From Planococcus lenghuensis (GTDB taxonomy: Bacteria > Bacillota > Bacilli > Bacillales_A > Planococcaceae): a DNA stretch of 64,000 nt. The notes under the pieces are model-generated. The model searched no databases. It was not told the origin of the DNA and was given only the letters and a program-made list of their open reading frames with translations. The position numbers and the translations under genes were made by a program. Position 1 is the stretch's first letter; every line of letters begins with the position of its first letter. This document shows, one piece after another, positions 25,000-33,416 of this stretch. The stretch lies in NCBI RefSeq assembly GCF_001999905.1, contig NZ_CP019640.1, positions 701,001 to 765,000 on the forward strand, written 5' to 3'.

Positions 25000-26055
25000 A
25001 TGAGTGCCGGGAAGCTAGTCAGCATTATTGTGCCGGTCTACAATGCAGCGCATTATTTGCCGCTATGCATTGAGAGTATTTTAGCTCAGTCCTATCAAAA
25101 CGTGGAGTTGATTTTAGTCAATGATGGATCATCGGATGGAAGCGGGGAATTATGTGAGGTCTATGCAAAAAAAGATCATCGTGTCCGGGTGATTCATCAG
25201 CGTAATGCCGGTCCCTCCGTCGCCAGAAACTGCGGCATCGCCGCAGCAACAGGGGATTACCTCCAATTCGTCGATTCGGATGACACCATCGATCCGGACA
25301 TGACGGAGCGGCTCGTGCAGGCGATGGATGGCTCGCAGCTTGTGATATGCGGCTATTATAAACTTCAGGTACAGGATGATGGAATGAGGCAGGCAAAGCG
25401 TTTTTGCATAGTTCCGGCCCGTGAATTGACAAAAGCGGAGTTTCTGAAGCATTTCGGCGAGCTGTATCCCCATAATTTCATCCACTACACGTGGAATAAA
25501 CTCTACAAGGCGTCAGTCATTCAGCAGGCTGGCCTGACATTCGATACGGCTGTGGATTGGGGCGAGGACTTGCTGTTCAATCTGGCGTATATCGAACGAT
25601 GCGATCAAATTCATACCGTGGAGGATGCTCTCTATTACTATCTTGATTCGAATGCCGGGTCGATCACGAGCAGCTACCGACCGAATTTATTCCATACAAT
25701 GAAGATGCTGCAGGGAAGCGTCCGGGAATTTCTGAAACGGAACGATGCATACAGCGGCAAGAACAAGGAGTTATTCGAACAATTCTGCGCAGCCCGGATT
25801 CTTGCCGGGTTCTGGAACCTGTTCCATCCGGCCAGTCCGCTCGATGCCGAACGGAAGAAGAAACAAATCGCCGAAATCATGCGGGATGAGCGGGTGCACC
25901 GGAACCTGGATTATTTCAGGACCGGGAATTTTGATGAACGGCTCGTCGGTGTCATGATCGAATGGCAGTCCGTCGATCTGTTGTATACGTATTATTCATT
26001 AAAAGGCCTTTGGAAAAAACGGCGGGAACCGAAAGGGCAGAAGTGGATATCCTGA
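25000..26055 (+). CDS. Family 2 glycosyltransferase
   Basis: A 351-residue GT-A glycosyltransferase. It has the GT2 start VSIIVPVYNAAHYL, the nucleotide-sugar site LILVNDGSSDGS (about 36-47), NAGPSVARNCGI, and the metal-binding DSDD in YLQFVDSDDTI (about 90). The acceptor region has WGEDLLFNLAYIERC, common in polysaccharide and teichoic-acid glycosyltransferases such as EpsJ/TagA-like enzymes. No membrane segment, so it acts at the cytoplasmic face. ATG 25000 follows AGGAGGGAG; the frame extends to 24865 but the extra 45 residues lack a ribosome site. No polysaccharide cluster is adjacent, so the product is unknown. Confidence 0.85.
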   Translation: MSAGKLVSIIVPVYNAAHYLPLCIESILAQSYQNVELILVNDGSSDGSGELCEVYAKKDHRVRVIHQRNAGPSVARNCGIAAATGDYLQFVDSDDTIDPDMTERLVQAMDGSQLVICGYYKLQVQDDGMRQAKRFCIVPARELTKAEFLKHFGELYPHNFIHYTWNKLYKASVIQQAGLTFDTAVDWGEDLLFNLAYIERCDQIHTVEDALYYYLDSNAGSITSSYRPNLFHTMKMLQGSVREFLKRNDAYSGKNKELFEQFCAARILAGFWNLFHPASPLDAERKKKQIAEIMRDERVHRNLDYFRTGNFDERLVGVMIEWQSVDLLYTYYSLKGLWKKRREPKGQKWIS

Positions 26056-26160
26056 TGAATCCGCAGTAAACTGAAAAAAAGTTTTGGCCCCCGTATCTTT
26101 TCTTCCCGCTCAACCGTTTAAAGGGCAGTGCGGAAGAAGCGGATGAAAGGAGTGATGAAT

Positions 26161-26880
26161 GTGCAGAGTGAACTTCGTACGTTAAGAGATGAAAAACACG
26201 ACCAGCCCGCTGAGCGCCTGGAAGCGCAGCTCCATGAACTGTATCCGAAACTCCGGCGCTATTGCCGGTTCTTGACCCGGAATACCAGCGACTGGGAAGA
26301 CATTGCGCAGGAGACACTAGCAAAAGCCTGGCAGCAATACCGGTATCAGCCGCAAGTGACGGCCGCCTTGCTCAATAAAATTGCGCATAATGTCTGGATC
26401 GATACCGTACGGAAGCGCAGCCGGGAACTGCTTGAAGAAATGCCGGGTGAGTCGCATCCGGAAACTTCCCGCATCGATGACCACTTGGAAGCGGTGCAGC
26501 AGCTGATGAACCGGCTGACGCCAAAACAGGCGGTGGTGTTCGCGTTGAAAGAAGGCTTCCGTTTTCAGCTGTCTGAAATCGCGGAACTGCTTAACACTTC
26601 CGAGCCTGCCGTGAAGGCGGCGATCCACCGGGCGAAGCAGCGGCTCGCTGCTGAAGAAACAGATACAGTGAATCCATTGATCGAGCAATATTGGGAAACG
26701 GCCGATCATCAGGAGATCGAGCGGATTCTCCAAGAAGCGTTCCGGACCCAGGATCCGACCATCCTGATCGGTGCGATTCCGTCCATCCGGTCGCTTGCGA
26801 AAGACACCGGGCCGGTCTGCTCTGTGCATGGCATTCATCACGCCCGCCGCTCTTCAGCCACCGTCTATCTGGCGGCTTAA
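26161..26880 (+). CDS. ECF-like sigma factor with C-terminal extension
   Basis: A 239-residue RNA polymerase sigma factor. Region 2 is LHELYPKLRRYCRFLTRNTSDWEDIAQETLAKAWQQY (landmarks DWEDIAQET); region 4 is LTPKQAVVFALKEGFRFQLSEIAELLNTSEPAVKAAIHRAKQRL (landmarks LSEIAELL, AIHRAKQRL). About 70 residues follow, shorter than the SnoaL-like tail of SigJ-type factors. No anti-sigma gene is next to it. The start is taken as GTG 26161, 8 nt after AAAGGAG (26146-26152); upstream ATGs overlap or touch that site. It lies 23 bp before a clpP gene and is very likely co-transcribed with it. Confidence 0.8.
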   Translation: MQSELRTLRDEKHDQPAERLEAQLHELYPKLRRYCRFLTRNTSDWEDIAQETLAKAWQQYRYQPQVTAALLNKIAHNVWIDTVRKRSRELLEEMPGESHPETSRIDDHLEAVQQLMNRLTPKQAVVFALKEGFRFQLSEIAELLNTSEPAVKAAIHRAKQRLAAEETDTVNPLIEQYWETADHQEIERILQEAFRTQDPTILIGAIPSIRSLAKDTGPVCSVHGIHHARRSSATVYLAA

Positions 26881-26903
26881 TCTGAAGCGGGGAGGAACAG
26901 TCC

Positions 26904-27479
26904 ATGAGCGTTATTCCATATGTCATCGAACAATCAGCCCAAGGAGAACGGTCCTACGATATTTATTCGCGGCTGTTAAAAGACCGGATCATCATGATCG
27001 GTGAAGAAATCAATGAAGTGGTGGCAAACAGCGTCGTCGCCCAATTGCTGTTTTTGGAAGCGGATGACCCTGATAAGGACATTTCAGTTTATATTAATTC
27101 ACCGGGCGGAAGCACGACCGCCGGCTTCGCCATCTTCGATACCATGCAGTACATCAAGCCGGATGTCCGGACCATCTGCACCGGAATGGCGGCATCATTC
27201 GGCGCCATGCTGCTCCTTGCCGGCACCAAAGGAAAGCGGCATGCCTTGCCGAACAGCGAAATCATGATCCATCAGCCGCTTGGTGGCGTGCAGGGCCAGG
27301 CGACCGAAATCGAAATCTCCGCCAAGCGGATCCTGAAACTCCGGGAACACATCAACCACATCATTTCCGACCGCACCGGCCAGCCGATCGAGCGGGTGGC
27401 CAAAGACACCGACCGGGATTTCTTTATGAGCGCGGACGAAGCGAAGGAATACGGGATTATTGACGATGTGATCAATTGA
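26904..27479 (+). CDS. ATP-dependent Clp protease proteolytic subunit, probable second ClpP
   Basis: A 191-residue ClpP serine protease. The triad is complete: Ser98 in GMAASFG, His123 in [10 protein letters not shown], Asp172 in DTDRDFF. The N-terminal axial loop region has [24 protein letters not shown] (landmarks GERSYDIYS). It differs from housekeeping Bacillus ClpP, as I recall it, at usually invariant places: [11 protein letters not shown] instead of GMAASMGAFLL, and a shorter C-terminus. It is therefore probably a paralogue that could form mixed or separate rings. GGGGAGG precedes ATG 26904. It forms a two-gene unit with the sigma factor. Confidence 0.9.
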   Translation: MSVIPYVIEQSAQGERSYDIYSRLLKDRIIMIGEEINEVVANSVVAQLLFLEADDPDKDISVYINSPGGSTTAGFAIFDTMQYIKPDVRTICTGMAASFGAMLLLAGTKGKRHALPNSEIMIHQPLGGVQGQATEIEISAKRILKLREHINHIISDRTGQPIERVAKDTDRDFFMSADEAKEYGIIDDVIN

Positions 27480-27490
27480 AGAAGCTCTTT

Positions 27491-27522
27491 TGCCATGAAC
27501 CTTATGTTCATGGCATTTTTTT
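27491..27522 (+). terminator. Terminator after clpP
   Basis: A perfect 10-bp stem (27491-27500 with 27506-27515), CTTAT loop, T-run to 27522. The 21-bp repeats start 20 bp later. Confidence 0.9.
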
Positions 27523-27542
27523 ATGAGGGTGAGGATTGTCAT

Positions 27543-27647
27543 GGATTCTTAAAATATACTCAGCTGTTCTTAAAGATCACTCAACCGATTTTAAAACACA
27601 CTCAGCCAATCTTAAAGTGCACTTACTTGAGTTTAATCGTCACTCAT
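27543..27647 (+). repeat. 21-bp repeat array, first block (five units)
   Basis: Five units of exactly 21 bp starting at 27543, 27564, 27585, 27606 and 27627, form N5-TTAAARNNCACTCAN. A sixth, decayed unit follows to 27668. Because 21 bp is seven codons, the array reads as heptapeptides (LKITQPI, LKHTQPI) in one frame, giving a spurious 123-codon ORF. Confidence 0.8.
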
Positions 27648-27735
27648 CCTGATTTGTACAATCAATTCTATAAAATTATGATTGTTTTCAGTGTTTGCTT
27701 TCTCATTCTGGAGGAGATGTATTCTGAGAGGGACA

Positions 27736-27882
27736 TAAATCTTAAAGTGAACCTAGCTGTTCTTAAAGATCACTCAACCGATTTTAAAACGCACTCAGCC
27801 AATCTTAATGATCACTCAGCCAATCTTAACGTGCACTTACTTGTGTTTAATCGCCACTCATCCTGATTTGTAGAATAAGTAC
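27736..27882 (+). repeat. 21-bp repeat array, second block, duplicate of the first
   Basis: Units start at 27736, 27757, 27778, 27799, 27820, 27841 and a decayed one at 27862. From 27757 on, the block repeats 27564-27685 almost base for base, with one additional 21-bp unit inserted. The two blocks are separated by about 70-90 bp of AT-rich unrelated sequence. This shows both unit-level expansion and block duplication. Confidence 0.75.
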
Positions 27883-27949
27883 CATAAAATTATCCTCAAA
27901 CTCCGTTGCTTTGTTAAGCAATGCTCTTAAATCTTTTAATTAATAAAAA

Positions 27950-27973
27950 AGAACACTTGTTCTGTGTTATGAT
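27950..27973 (+). promoter_or_regulatory. LexA/SOS-box-like palindrome overlapping an extended -10 promoter
   Basis: AGAACACTTGTTCT (27950-27963) has 6-bp arms and fits the GAAC-N4-GTTC core of the Bacillus LexA box. Directly after it TGTTATGAT (27965-27973) is an extended -10 element. LexA bound here would cover the region between -35 and -10 and block transcription of the protease-nuclease gene at 28019. No other such box was noticed in this window. Confidence 0.65.
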
Positions 27974-28018
27974 AGAATTAACTGATAATTGAATTGGCAC
28001 TCAAAGGAGGAATACGGG

Positions 28019-29752
28019 ATGAACGAAGCGAAAATGAGATGGATTGAACAGCAGGCATTAATGCGGTACCGGGAACAGGAGCAGGCAGAACAGGAAACAA
28101 GCGAAGTGCTGGATGCGGAAAAACTGGAAAAGCTGCAGGTACGCAGCAGTGTGATTAATGCATACGACCGGCTGGCGGCCGAGCGCATTATCGACCACAG
28201 TGATTTTCTGCCGATCGCTTATTTGGAGGCAGGAGTTGCTGCAAGCCGGGCGGTGTGCCGGATTGTCCTGATGAATGGAAAAGGAGAGATTCAAGGCTAC
28301 GGGACAGGCTTTTTGATTTCACCATCCCTAATCATGACGAATAATCATGTGCTTGAAACACCGACAGATGCCTTGTACGCAGTGGCCGAGTTCAATTTTG
28401 AAGACGACGTGGAATTCCAGCCGCGTGAAATCGTCAGTTTCCGATTGGAGCCGGATCGCCTGTTCGTCACTGATGAACACCTCGACTTCACCATCGTAGC
28501 CGCGCGGGATACCGCATCAAATGGCGTAAGACTTGCGGAATTCGGCTATTTGCCATTGCTGTCTCCGGCTGGAAAAGTGCTCGAAGGGGAATATGTATCG
28601 ATCATCCAGCATCCGAAAGGCGGACCGAAAGTGGTGACGCTGCGGGAAAATGAAGTGGTGTTTCTGTCGCCTGATTTTATTCATTACGTAAGTGACACGG
28701 AACCCGGTTCCTCGGGTTCACCGGTGTTCAACGATCAATGGGTGGTCGTCGCGCTGCACCACGCCGGCGTGCCGGACCCTGAAATTCCCGGTGAATGGAT
28801 TGCCAATGAAGGCATCCGGATCAGCTCCATTTTGCGTTTCCTGCAGAATCAAGTGGACCCGCATCCGCTGTTGGAAAAATTGCTGGCGGCAGCAGCTATT
28901 CCTGATGCGGCCCCGCTGGAAGTCGGCACGCTCGATGCCGGCTGGTATGAGAATGTTTCCGGATACGATCCGGCGTTCCTGGGGAAAACGAATGAAGTCC
29001 CATTGCCGACAATTGCAGCGGAAATGGAGGAAGACATCGCCCGGACAAAAGAAGACCAGGACGTATTGGATTATGCCCATTTCTCCATCATGATGAGCAA
29101 ATCAAGGCGCCTTGCGTTCTATACAGCGGTTAATATTGATGGCAATCAACTCGTGCATGTAAAGCGTGGCAACGATAAATGGTATTTCGATCCCCGCCTC
29201 AGTGAAGAATATCAGTCAGGGCCAGCATTGTATGCACGGAATGACTTGGACCGGGGGCATTTGACGAGACGGCAGGATCCGAATTGGGGAATTGACGCGG
29301 TCAAAGCGAATGCGCACACATTCCATTTTACGAATTGTGCGCCGCAACACAAAAATCTTAACCAAAAGACGTGGCTGAAACTGGAAGACTATATTTTGCG
29401 CAATGCGGATGTGCATGATCTGAAAGCGACAGTGTTCACGGGACCGGTGTTCCGGGAAGACGATCTGCTGTACCGGGGCGAGTTCCGGATTCCGGCTGAA
29501 TTTTGGAAAGTGGCGGTTATTGTAAAAAAGGATGGCACATTATCAGCCACTGCTTACCTGCAGACGCAGAGAAATTTGCTGGATGATCTGGAATTTACGT
29601 ACGGCGAGTTCCGGACATACCAGGTGCCGGTTAACGAAATCACCAAATTGACCGGACTGGATTTTGATGACCTTTTCGTTTATGATCCGCTGAACGGTCT
29701 GGAATCGGCAGGTGCGATGTTAATTGAAAATCCGGGAGATGTACGTCTATAG
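28019..29752 (+). CDS. Trypsin-like serine protease fused to DNA/RNA non-specific endonuclease
   Basis: A 577-residue fusion with no signal peptide. Residues 1-50 are charged and helical. The trypsin-like domain follows, with His110 in TNNHVLE, Asp156 in HLDFTIVA and Ser232 in GSSGSPVF, giving a full triad and an active-site context like V8/Deg proteases. A linker of about 80 residues (285-350) leads to a beta-beta-alpha-metal nuclease (NUC1/EndoG family) with DRGHLTRR at 411-418, His414 as general base, and the metal Asn region FTNCAPQHKNLNQ (437-449). The nuclease would be toxic in the cytoplasm, so the protease may activate or restrain it. AAAGGAGG lies 8 nt before ATG 28019. An SOS-like box overlaps the promoter. 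An immunity gene is not evident. Confidence 0.85.
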   Translation: MNEAKMRWIEQQALMRYREQEQAEQETSEVLDAEKLEKLQVRSSVINAYDRLAAERIIDHSDFLPIAYLEAGVAASRAVCRIVLMNGKGEIQGYGTGFLISPSLIMTNNHVLETPTDALYAVAEFNFEDDVEFQPREIVSFRLEPDRLFVTDEHLDFTIVAARDTASNGVRLAEFGYLPLLSPAGKVLEGEYVSIIQHPKGGPKVVTLRENEVVFLSPDFIHYVSDTEPGSSGSPVFNDQWVVVALHHAGVPDPEIPGEWIANEGIRISSILRFLQNQVDPHPLLEKLLAAAAIPDAAPLEVGTLDAGWYENVSGYDPAFLGKTNEVPLPTIAAEMEEDIARTKEDQDVLDYAHFSIMMSKSRRLAFYTAVNIDGNQLVHVKRGNDKWYFDPRLSEEYQSGPALYARNDLDRGHLTRRQDPNWGIDAVKANAHTFHFTNCAPQHKNLNQKTWLKLEDYILRNADVHDLKATVFTGPVFREDDLLYRGEFRIPAEFWKVAVIVKKDGTLSATAYLQTQRNLLDDLEFTYGEFRTYQVPVNEITKLTGLDFDDLFVYDPLNGLESAGAMLIENPGDVRL

Positions 29753-29846
29753 TTAATTGAACAGCCGAAACGGCGGTTGAGGCAGGACTTCAACCGTCGC
29801 CTGCCGAATAGAGAGCTATTAAGGATTATAGTTGGAGGAATCAAAT

Positions 29847-30278
29847 ATGGTACCTCAGCGAGTAAGTCTCATTACAATCGGTGCATCCGACCTGCCAGTC
29901 CTTCGGTCGTTTTACAAGCGGCTCGGATGGAAAGAGACGGAATCCAGTTCAGATACGTATGCGGTATTTAAAACAGCAGGCGTCATCCTTTCCCTGTTCC
30001 CGATTGAAGAACTGGCGAAAGATGCAGAAGTGGCGATCACACCTGATGCATCCAGTTTCCGGGGCGTTGCCTTTGCCATTAATGTCGGCAGCCCTGAAGA
30101 AGTGGATCAGGCGATTGAAGACATCCGGCGCGCCCGGGGAAACATCTTGAGGGAACCAAGTGATGCGTTTTGGGGTGGACGGACCGCTTATTTTGCAGAC
30201 CCGGAGAACAACTTGTGGGAAGTGGCCTGGAACCCGGATTCCGTCTTTGACGAACGAGGGGCGATGCTTTCATTTTGA
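29847..30278 (+). CDS. VOC family (glyoxalase/bleomycin-resistance fold) protein
   Basis: A 143-residue vicinal-oxygen-chelate protein with two beta-alpha-beta-beta-beta modules: VSLITIGASDLPVLRSFYKRLGW at the start and GGRTAYFADPENNLWEVAWNP at the end (landmarks LRSFYKRLGW, DPENNLWEVAW). The terminal Glu in WEVAW is the usual metal ligand. Substrate unknown; many such proteins are uncharacterised dioxygenase or resistance-like members. ATG 29847 follows TTGGAGGA at about 8 nt. A hairpin without T-run (29771-29799) lies between it and the protease-nuclease gene. Confidence 0.8.
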   Translation: MVPQRVSLITIGASDLPVLRSFYKRLGWKETESSSDTYAVFKTAGVILSLFPIEELAKDAEVAITPDASSFRGVAFAINVGSPEEVDQAIEDIRRARGNILREPSDAFWGGRTAYFADPENNLWEVAWNPDSVFDERGAMLSF

Positions 30279-30329
30279 GTGACAGCACCTCTCTGAAGAA
30301 ATCAAGCAAGAGAAAGGAGCACGCCCGAT

Positions 30330-31520
30330 GTGAATGAAAAATTCCCGTTATCAAAAGATATCCGATTGGTATTCAAGCATGACCCGCCCGGCCAGTGGCT
30401 GCCGAAACTTCCACCCGGCTGCATCAAACTGAGTGCGGGTTACCCCGCACCGGAACTTACACCTTCTCAAGAATTGAAGGAAGCGGTCGCCCGGCTTCTC
30501 GACGAGGAAGGCGACGCGCCGCTCCAATATATCGGCAGTCCCCGGACGCCGGAACTGAAGCAGTACATACGAAAGCGAATGGCCGTGCGCGGCATGGAAA
30601 CCGCAGCGGATGAACTTCTGGTTACGGCTGGAGCCTGTCAGGCGATCGACCTTATCGCCCGCATCCTCTTGGATGAAGAGGCGCTCGTGGTGATCGAGTC
30701 GCCGACGTATATGGAAGCCTTGGAGATTTTCCAGAACTATACGGAGCAGTACCTGTCCATTCCGATCGATGAAAACGGGCTGGATACCGACAGGTTGGAA
30801 CAGGTTTTGCTGGACAGGCAGCGGGCAGGCCAGGCGTTGCCGCGCGTTCTATACACCATTCCGTCCTTCCAGAATCCGACCGGCACTGTCATGTCATTGG
30901 ACCGGCGCAAGCACTTATTACGGCTTGCGGGGGATTTCGATTTTTTAATTATCGAAGACGATGCCTACGGCGAGCTTGCTTTCGAAGAGCGGCCGGTACC
31001 CTTGAAAGCAATGGACGCGGATAACCGGGTAATCTATGTGGGTTCCTTATCGAAAGTCGTCGCACCCGGAATGCGGATCGGCTGGGTGGCAGGAGCAGAA
31101 GAACTTATCACGTTACTATCGTGGTTTAAGAAAGACTTAGGGCATCCATTCGGCGAAGCCACCATGGCGGCATTCCTCGAGAAAACAAATTTCGCTGATC
31201 GTGTCGATCGGTTGTCTGGCGCCTATAAGGAAAAAAGTGAAGCAATGACAGCGGCATTAAAAAAACATTTTCCTGAATCTGCTTCCTGGTACACCCCGGA
31301 CGGCGGGTACTTCGTTTGGGTCCATGTGCCGGGCATTGATGCGGCGGCGTTGCTGCAAACAGCACTTGATGCCGGTGTATCCTATGTCCCGGGCAAGTAT
31401 TTCTTCTTAGACGAGAGGGAAGGCAGGGAATTCCTGCGGCTGTCGTTCAGTTATGTGAATGAAACAGAGATTGAAGAGGGGATCCGGCTATTGGGGAAGG
31501 TAGTCAGCGAACTAAAGTAA
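30330..31520 (+). CDS. PLP-dependent aminotransferase, fold type I (2-aminoadipate/MocR-type)
   Basis: A 396-residue aminotransferase of class I/II, like LysN (2-aminoadipate aminotransferase) and the catalytic part of MocR regulators. Landmarks are LSAGYPAPELTP near the start, QYIGSPRTPELKQYI (about 70-85), TAGACQAIDLI, the PLP-contacting PSFQNPTGT (about 185) and EDDAYGEL (about 208), and the Schiff-base Lys in GSLSKVVAPGMRIGW (about 235). No N-terminal HTH, so it is an enzyme, not a regulator. GTG 30330 is about 10 nt after AAAGGAG. Amino acid specificity cannot be told. Confidence 0.88.
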   Translation: MNEKFPLSKDIRLVFKHDPPGQWLPKLPPGCIKLSAGYPAPELTPSQELKEAVARLLDEEGDAPLQYIGSPRTPELKQYIRKRMAVRGMETAADELLVTAGACQAIDLIARILLDEEALVVIESPTYMEALEIFQNYTEQYLSIPIDENGLDTDRLEQVLLDRQRAGQALPRVLYTIPSFQNPTGTVMSLDRRKHLLRLAGDFDFLIIEDDAYGELAFEERPVPLKAMDADNRVIYVGSLSKVVAPGMRIGWVAGAEELITLLSWFKKDLGHPFGEATMAAFLEKTNFADRVDRLSGAYKEKSEAMTAALKKHFPESASWYTPDGGYFVWVHVPGIDAAALLQTALDAGVSYVPGKYFFLDEREGREFLRLSFSYVNETEIEEGIRLLGKVVSELK

Positions 31521-31533
31521 ATATGCATATAAA

Positions 31534-31570
31534 AAAAGCCGGACCTGGAAAATTTCCAAGTTCGGCTTTT
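31534..31570. terminator. Bidirectional terminator between aminotransferase and EamA genes
   Basis: An imperfect 16-bp stem (31534-31549 with 31555-31570), with A-run before and TTTT after, serving both convergent genes. Confidence 0.8.
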
Positions 31571-31580
31571 CTGTATTCTC

Positions 31581-32492
31581 TTAGGCAGTAACTTCTTTCG
31601 TTTTCCGGGAAACCTGCCGGCGCTTCCGCCCCATGGCGTTGACAATCACCACGCCGCCGATTGCGATGACGCCGCCAAGCATTGACAAGCCGGTCGGCAG
31701 TTCATGCAGCCACAGCCAGGCGACAATAATGGCGACTGCCGGTTCCAAATAAATCAGACTTGATACGGAACTCGCACTCGCAGTAGAGAGGGCGGTCGCC
31801 CACGTTACATAGGCAATCGCCGCTGGGAAGATGCCGACATATACTGTGGCAAGATGCGCTTCAATGGTTGCCTGCTGCAGCGCATCGATAAGTCCTGGTG
31901 AAAAGATGAGGAACGGCAAGGTGCCGGCCCACGTAAAGTAGGCAGTCAGCTCAATCGCCGTGTAGCGGGTGAGCAGCGGCTTTTGGAATACGAAAAAAAT
32001 CGATGCCGCACAAGCTGCCATTAATACCAGAAATGCGCCGCCGGTCAACGTGAGAGAAGCTCCTTCTGCACCGAGAGCAATGAATGTAATGCCGACAAAT
32101 CCGATCGCCATGCCGAGCCAGCCAAGTTTTGTCAACCGCTCCTTTAAGATGACGGAGGCAATGAATGCCGTGAAAATCGGCCCGGAGCCGACGAGCATGC
32201 CGGCTGTGCCTGCGGAGATGGTCTCCATTCCGAACGTCACGAAAATATGGTAGACGCTGATGCCGATAAACCCGAGGATGAGAATTCGCAGCACATCATC
32301 AGGCCGCGGCAGCCGGAATTTCGTGCCCGGCCACACCGCATAAATGAAAAATAACGCCGAAGCTACGAGAAACCGCACAAGCACATTATGACCGGAATCA
32401 TAACCGCCCTGCAGGCTGACGCGGATGGCCGCAAAGGAGGAGCCCCAAATCAGGACAGAAAATAATGCGAGTGAAAAAGCTTTTGCATTCAA
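31581..32492 (-). CDS. EamA/DMT family transporter
   Basis: A 303-residue membrane protein with ten helices in two EamA halves. The first half starts FSVLIWGSSFAAIRVSL and contains ETISAGTAGMLVGSGPIFTAF; the second ends with LIYLEPAVAIIVAWLWLHELPTGLSMLGGVIAIGGVVIVN (landmarks LEPAVAIIVAWLWL, HELPTG). These are typical of drug/metabolite exporters for amino acids, nucleosides or unknown solutes. The tail is basic. It has a good ribosome site (TTGGAGGCG) before ATG 32492 and is monocistronic. Confidence 0.88.
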   Translation of the reverse strand: MNAKAFSLALFSVLIWGSSFAAIRVSLQGGYDSGHNVLVRFLVASALFFIYAVWPGTKFRLPRPDDVLRILILGFIGISVYHIFVTFGMETISAGTAGMLVGSGPIFTAFIASVILKERLTKLGWLGMAIGFVGITFIALGAEGASLTLTGGAFLVLMAACAASIFFVFQKPLLTRYTAIELTAYFTWAGTLPFLIFSPGLIDALQQATIEAHLATVYVGIFPAAIAYVTWATALSTASASSVSSLIYLEPAVAIIVAWLWLHELPTGLSMLGGVIAIGGVVIVNAMGRKRRQVSRKTKEVTA

Positions 32493-32626
32493 GGTATCGC
32501 CTCCAATAAAAACAAACAGCTTTTATTATACGCCGTAACGGGTAAAAAGTCTGTAAGGGGAGTGCATTTCGTTGAAACTCCCATCATCGGAGGAATCATC
32601 AAGCGCAGAAAGGAGTGGAAACCAGC

Positions 32627-32980
32627 ATGAATAGATGGAAGGCAGCGAAACTGGTACCGGCCGTTTCTCTCGCTCTCTTAGCGGCAGGCTGTGCGGAGGA
32701 TCCTGAAATACCAGATACGGAAGAGCCAGCCGAGCGCACGGTGGAAACGGATCTGGCACAGAGTTCGATTACCTATGATGGCGAAGAGTATGTATTCGAC
32801 CGTATTGTGCCGGTTGAAGACATCGATCAGGAACAGCTTGTGGAAACAGGTGAAGTGACGGACGAAGAAGATAACACGCTGATCGGTGCAGAGATTCTCT
32901 CGTATGAAGCAGACGGCAGTTTGTTTATCGTCGATGATACCGGCCCGGTGGACGAATGGCTCAAGTACACAGCGGAATAG
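32627..32980 (+). CDS. Small acidic lipoprotein, unknown function
   Basis: A 117-residue lipoprotein: signal peptide MNRWKAAKLVPAVSLALLAAGC with lipobox LAAGC (Cys about 22), then an acidic surface domain of about 95 residues with SSITYDGEEYVFDRIVP and LFIVDDTGPVDEWL. No family recognised. ATG 32627 is 11 nt after AAAGGAG; GTG 32615 overlaps the site. It is divergent from the EamA gene and ends in a terminator at 33000-33033. Confidence 0.75.
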   Translation: MNRWKAAKLVPAVSLALLAAGCAEDPEIPDTEEPAERTVETDLAQSSITYDGEEYVFDRIVPVEDIDQEQLVETGEVTDEEDNTLIGAEILSYEADGSLFIVDDTGPVDEWLKYTAE

Positions 32981-32999
32981 GACTAAGGCTGTAGATACC

Positions 33000-33033
33000 A
33001 AAAGCCGCCTTCCGAATGGGAGAGGCGGCTTTT
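33000..33033 (+). terminator. Terminator after the lipoprotein gene
   Basis: An 11-bp stem (33000-33010 with 33023-33033) followed by TTTCTG. Confidence 0.8.
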
Positions 33034-33267
33034 CTGCTTCAATCCGCCTTACTGGGTCTGTTTTTGGGACCGTTGACGGATCTCCGATTCTTTCTGCCGT
33101 TTTACACCATTTCATTTCTTGCGCTCGCCATTTTTGTCCTTGCCTTCAGACGATTAGAGAAGCGTAAATGGCTCCCGGCTATATTCATCGCTGTATCAGG
33201 AGTTTTCCTGCTGTATATGGTGCTGCTGAATTCGCTCTGGGGGAAGGATGTAAGTTTCATTTATTGA
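33016..33267 (+). CDS. Hydrophobic ORF, possibly a membrane-protein remnant
   Basis: An 83-codon frame encoding two membrane helices (LLGLFLGPLTDL to YTISFLALAIFVLAF, then WLPAIFIAVSGVFLLYMVLL, as landmarks) and ending KDVSFIY. The protein looks plausible, but the ATG at 33016 lies inside the preceding terminator and no ribosome site serves it, nor is there another in-frame start with one. It may be a decayed gene whose 5' part is gone, or an ORF that is not expressed. Confidence 0.35.
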   Translation: MGEAAFLLQSALLGLFLGPLTDLRFFLPFYTISFLALAIFVLAFRRLEKRKWLPAIFIAVSGVFLLYMVLLNSLWGKDVSFIY

Positions 33268-33416
33268 AAAAAAGTAAAGGACATAGAAGGAGTTTACAGA
33301 AAGAGGTAGAATATTTGGATAAAGGGAAAGTTCCGGCTCCAATTGGATAAATGACAACGCTTCAATGGATACGGATGCCCTTGGCTAATTACTTCCGAGA
33401 AGGAGAGGATTACATA

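Noticed and set aside
27495-27866. A 123-codon plus-strand ORF with heptapeptide repeats (LKITQPI, LKHTQPI)
   Set aside because: It is the translation of the 21-bp repeat arrays; the period equals seven codons. The start has no ribosome site and lies in the clpP terminator.
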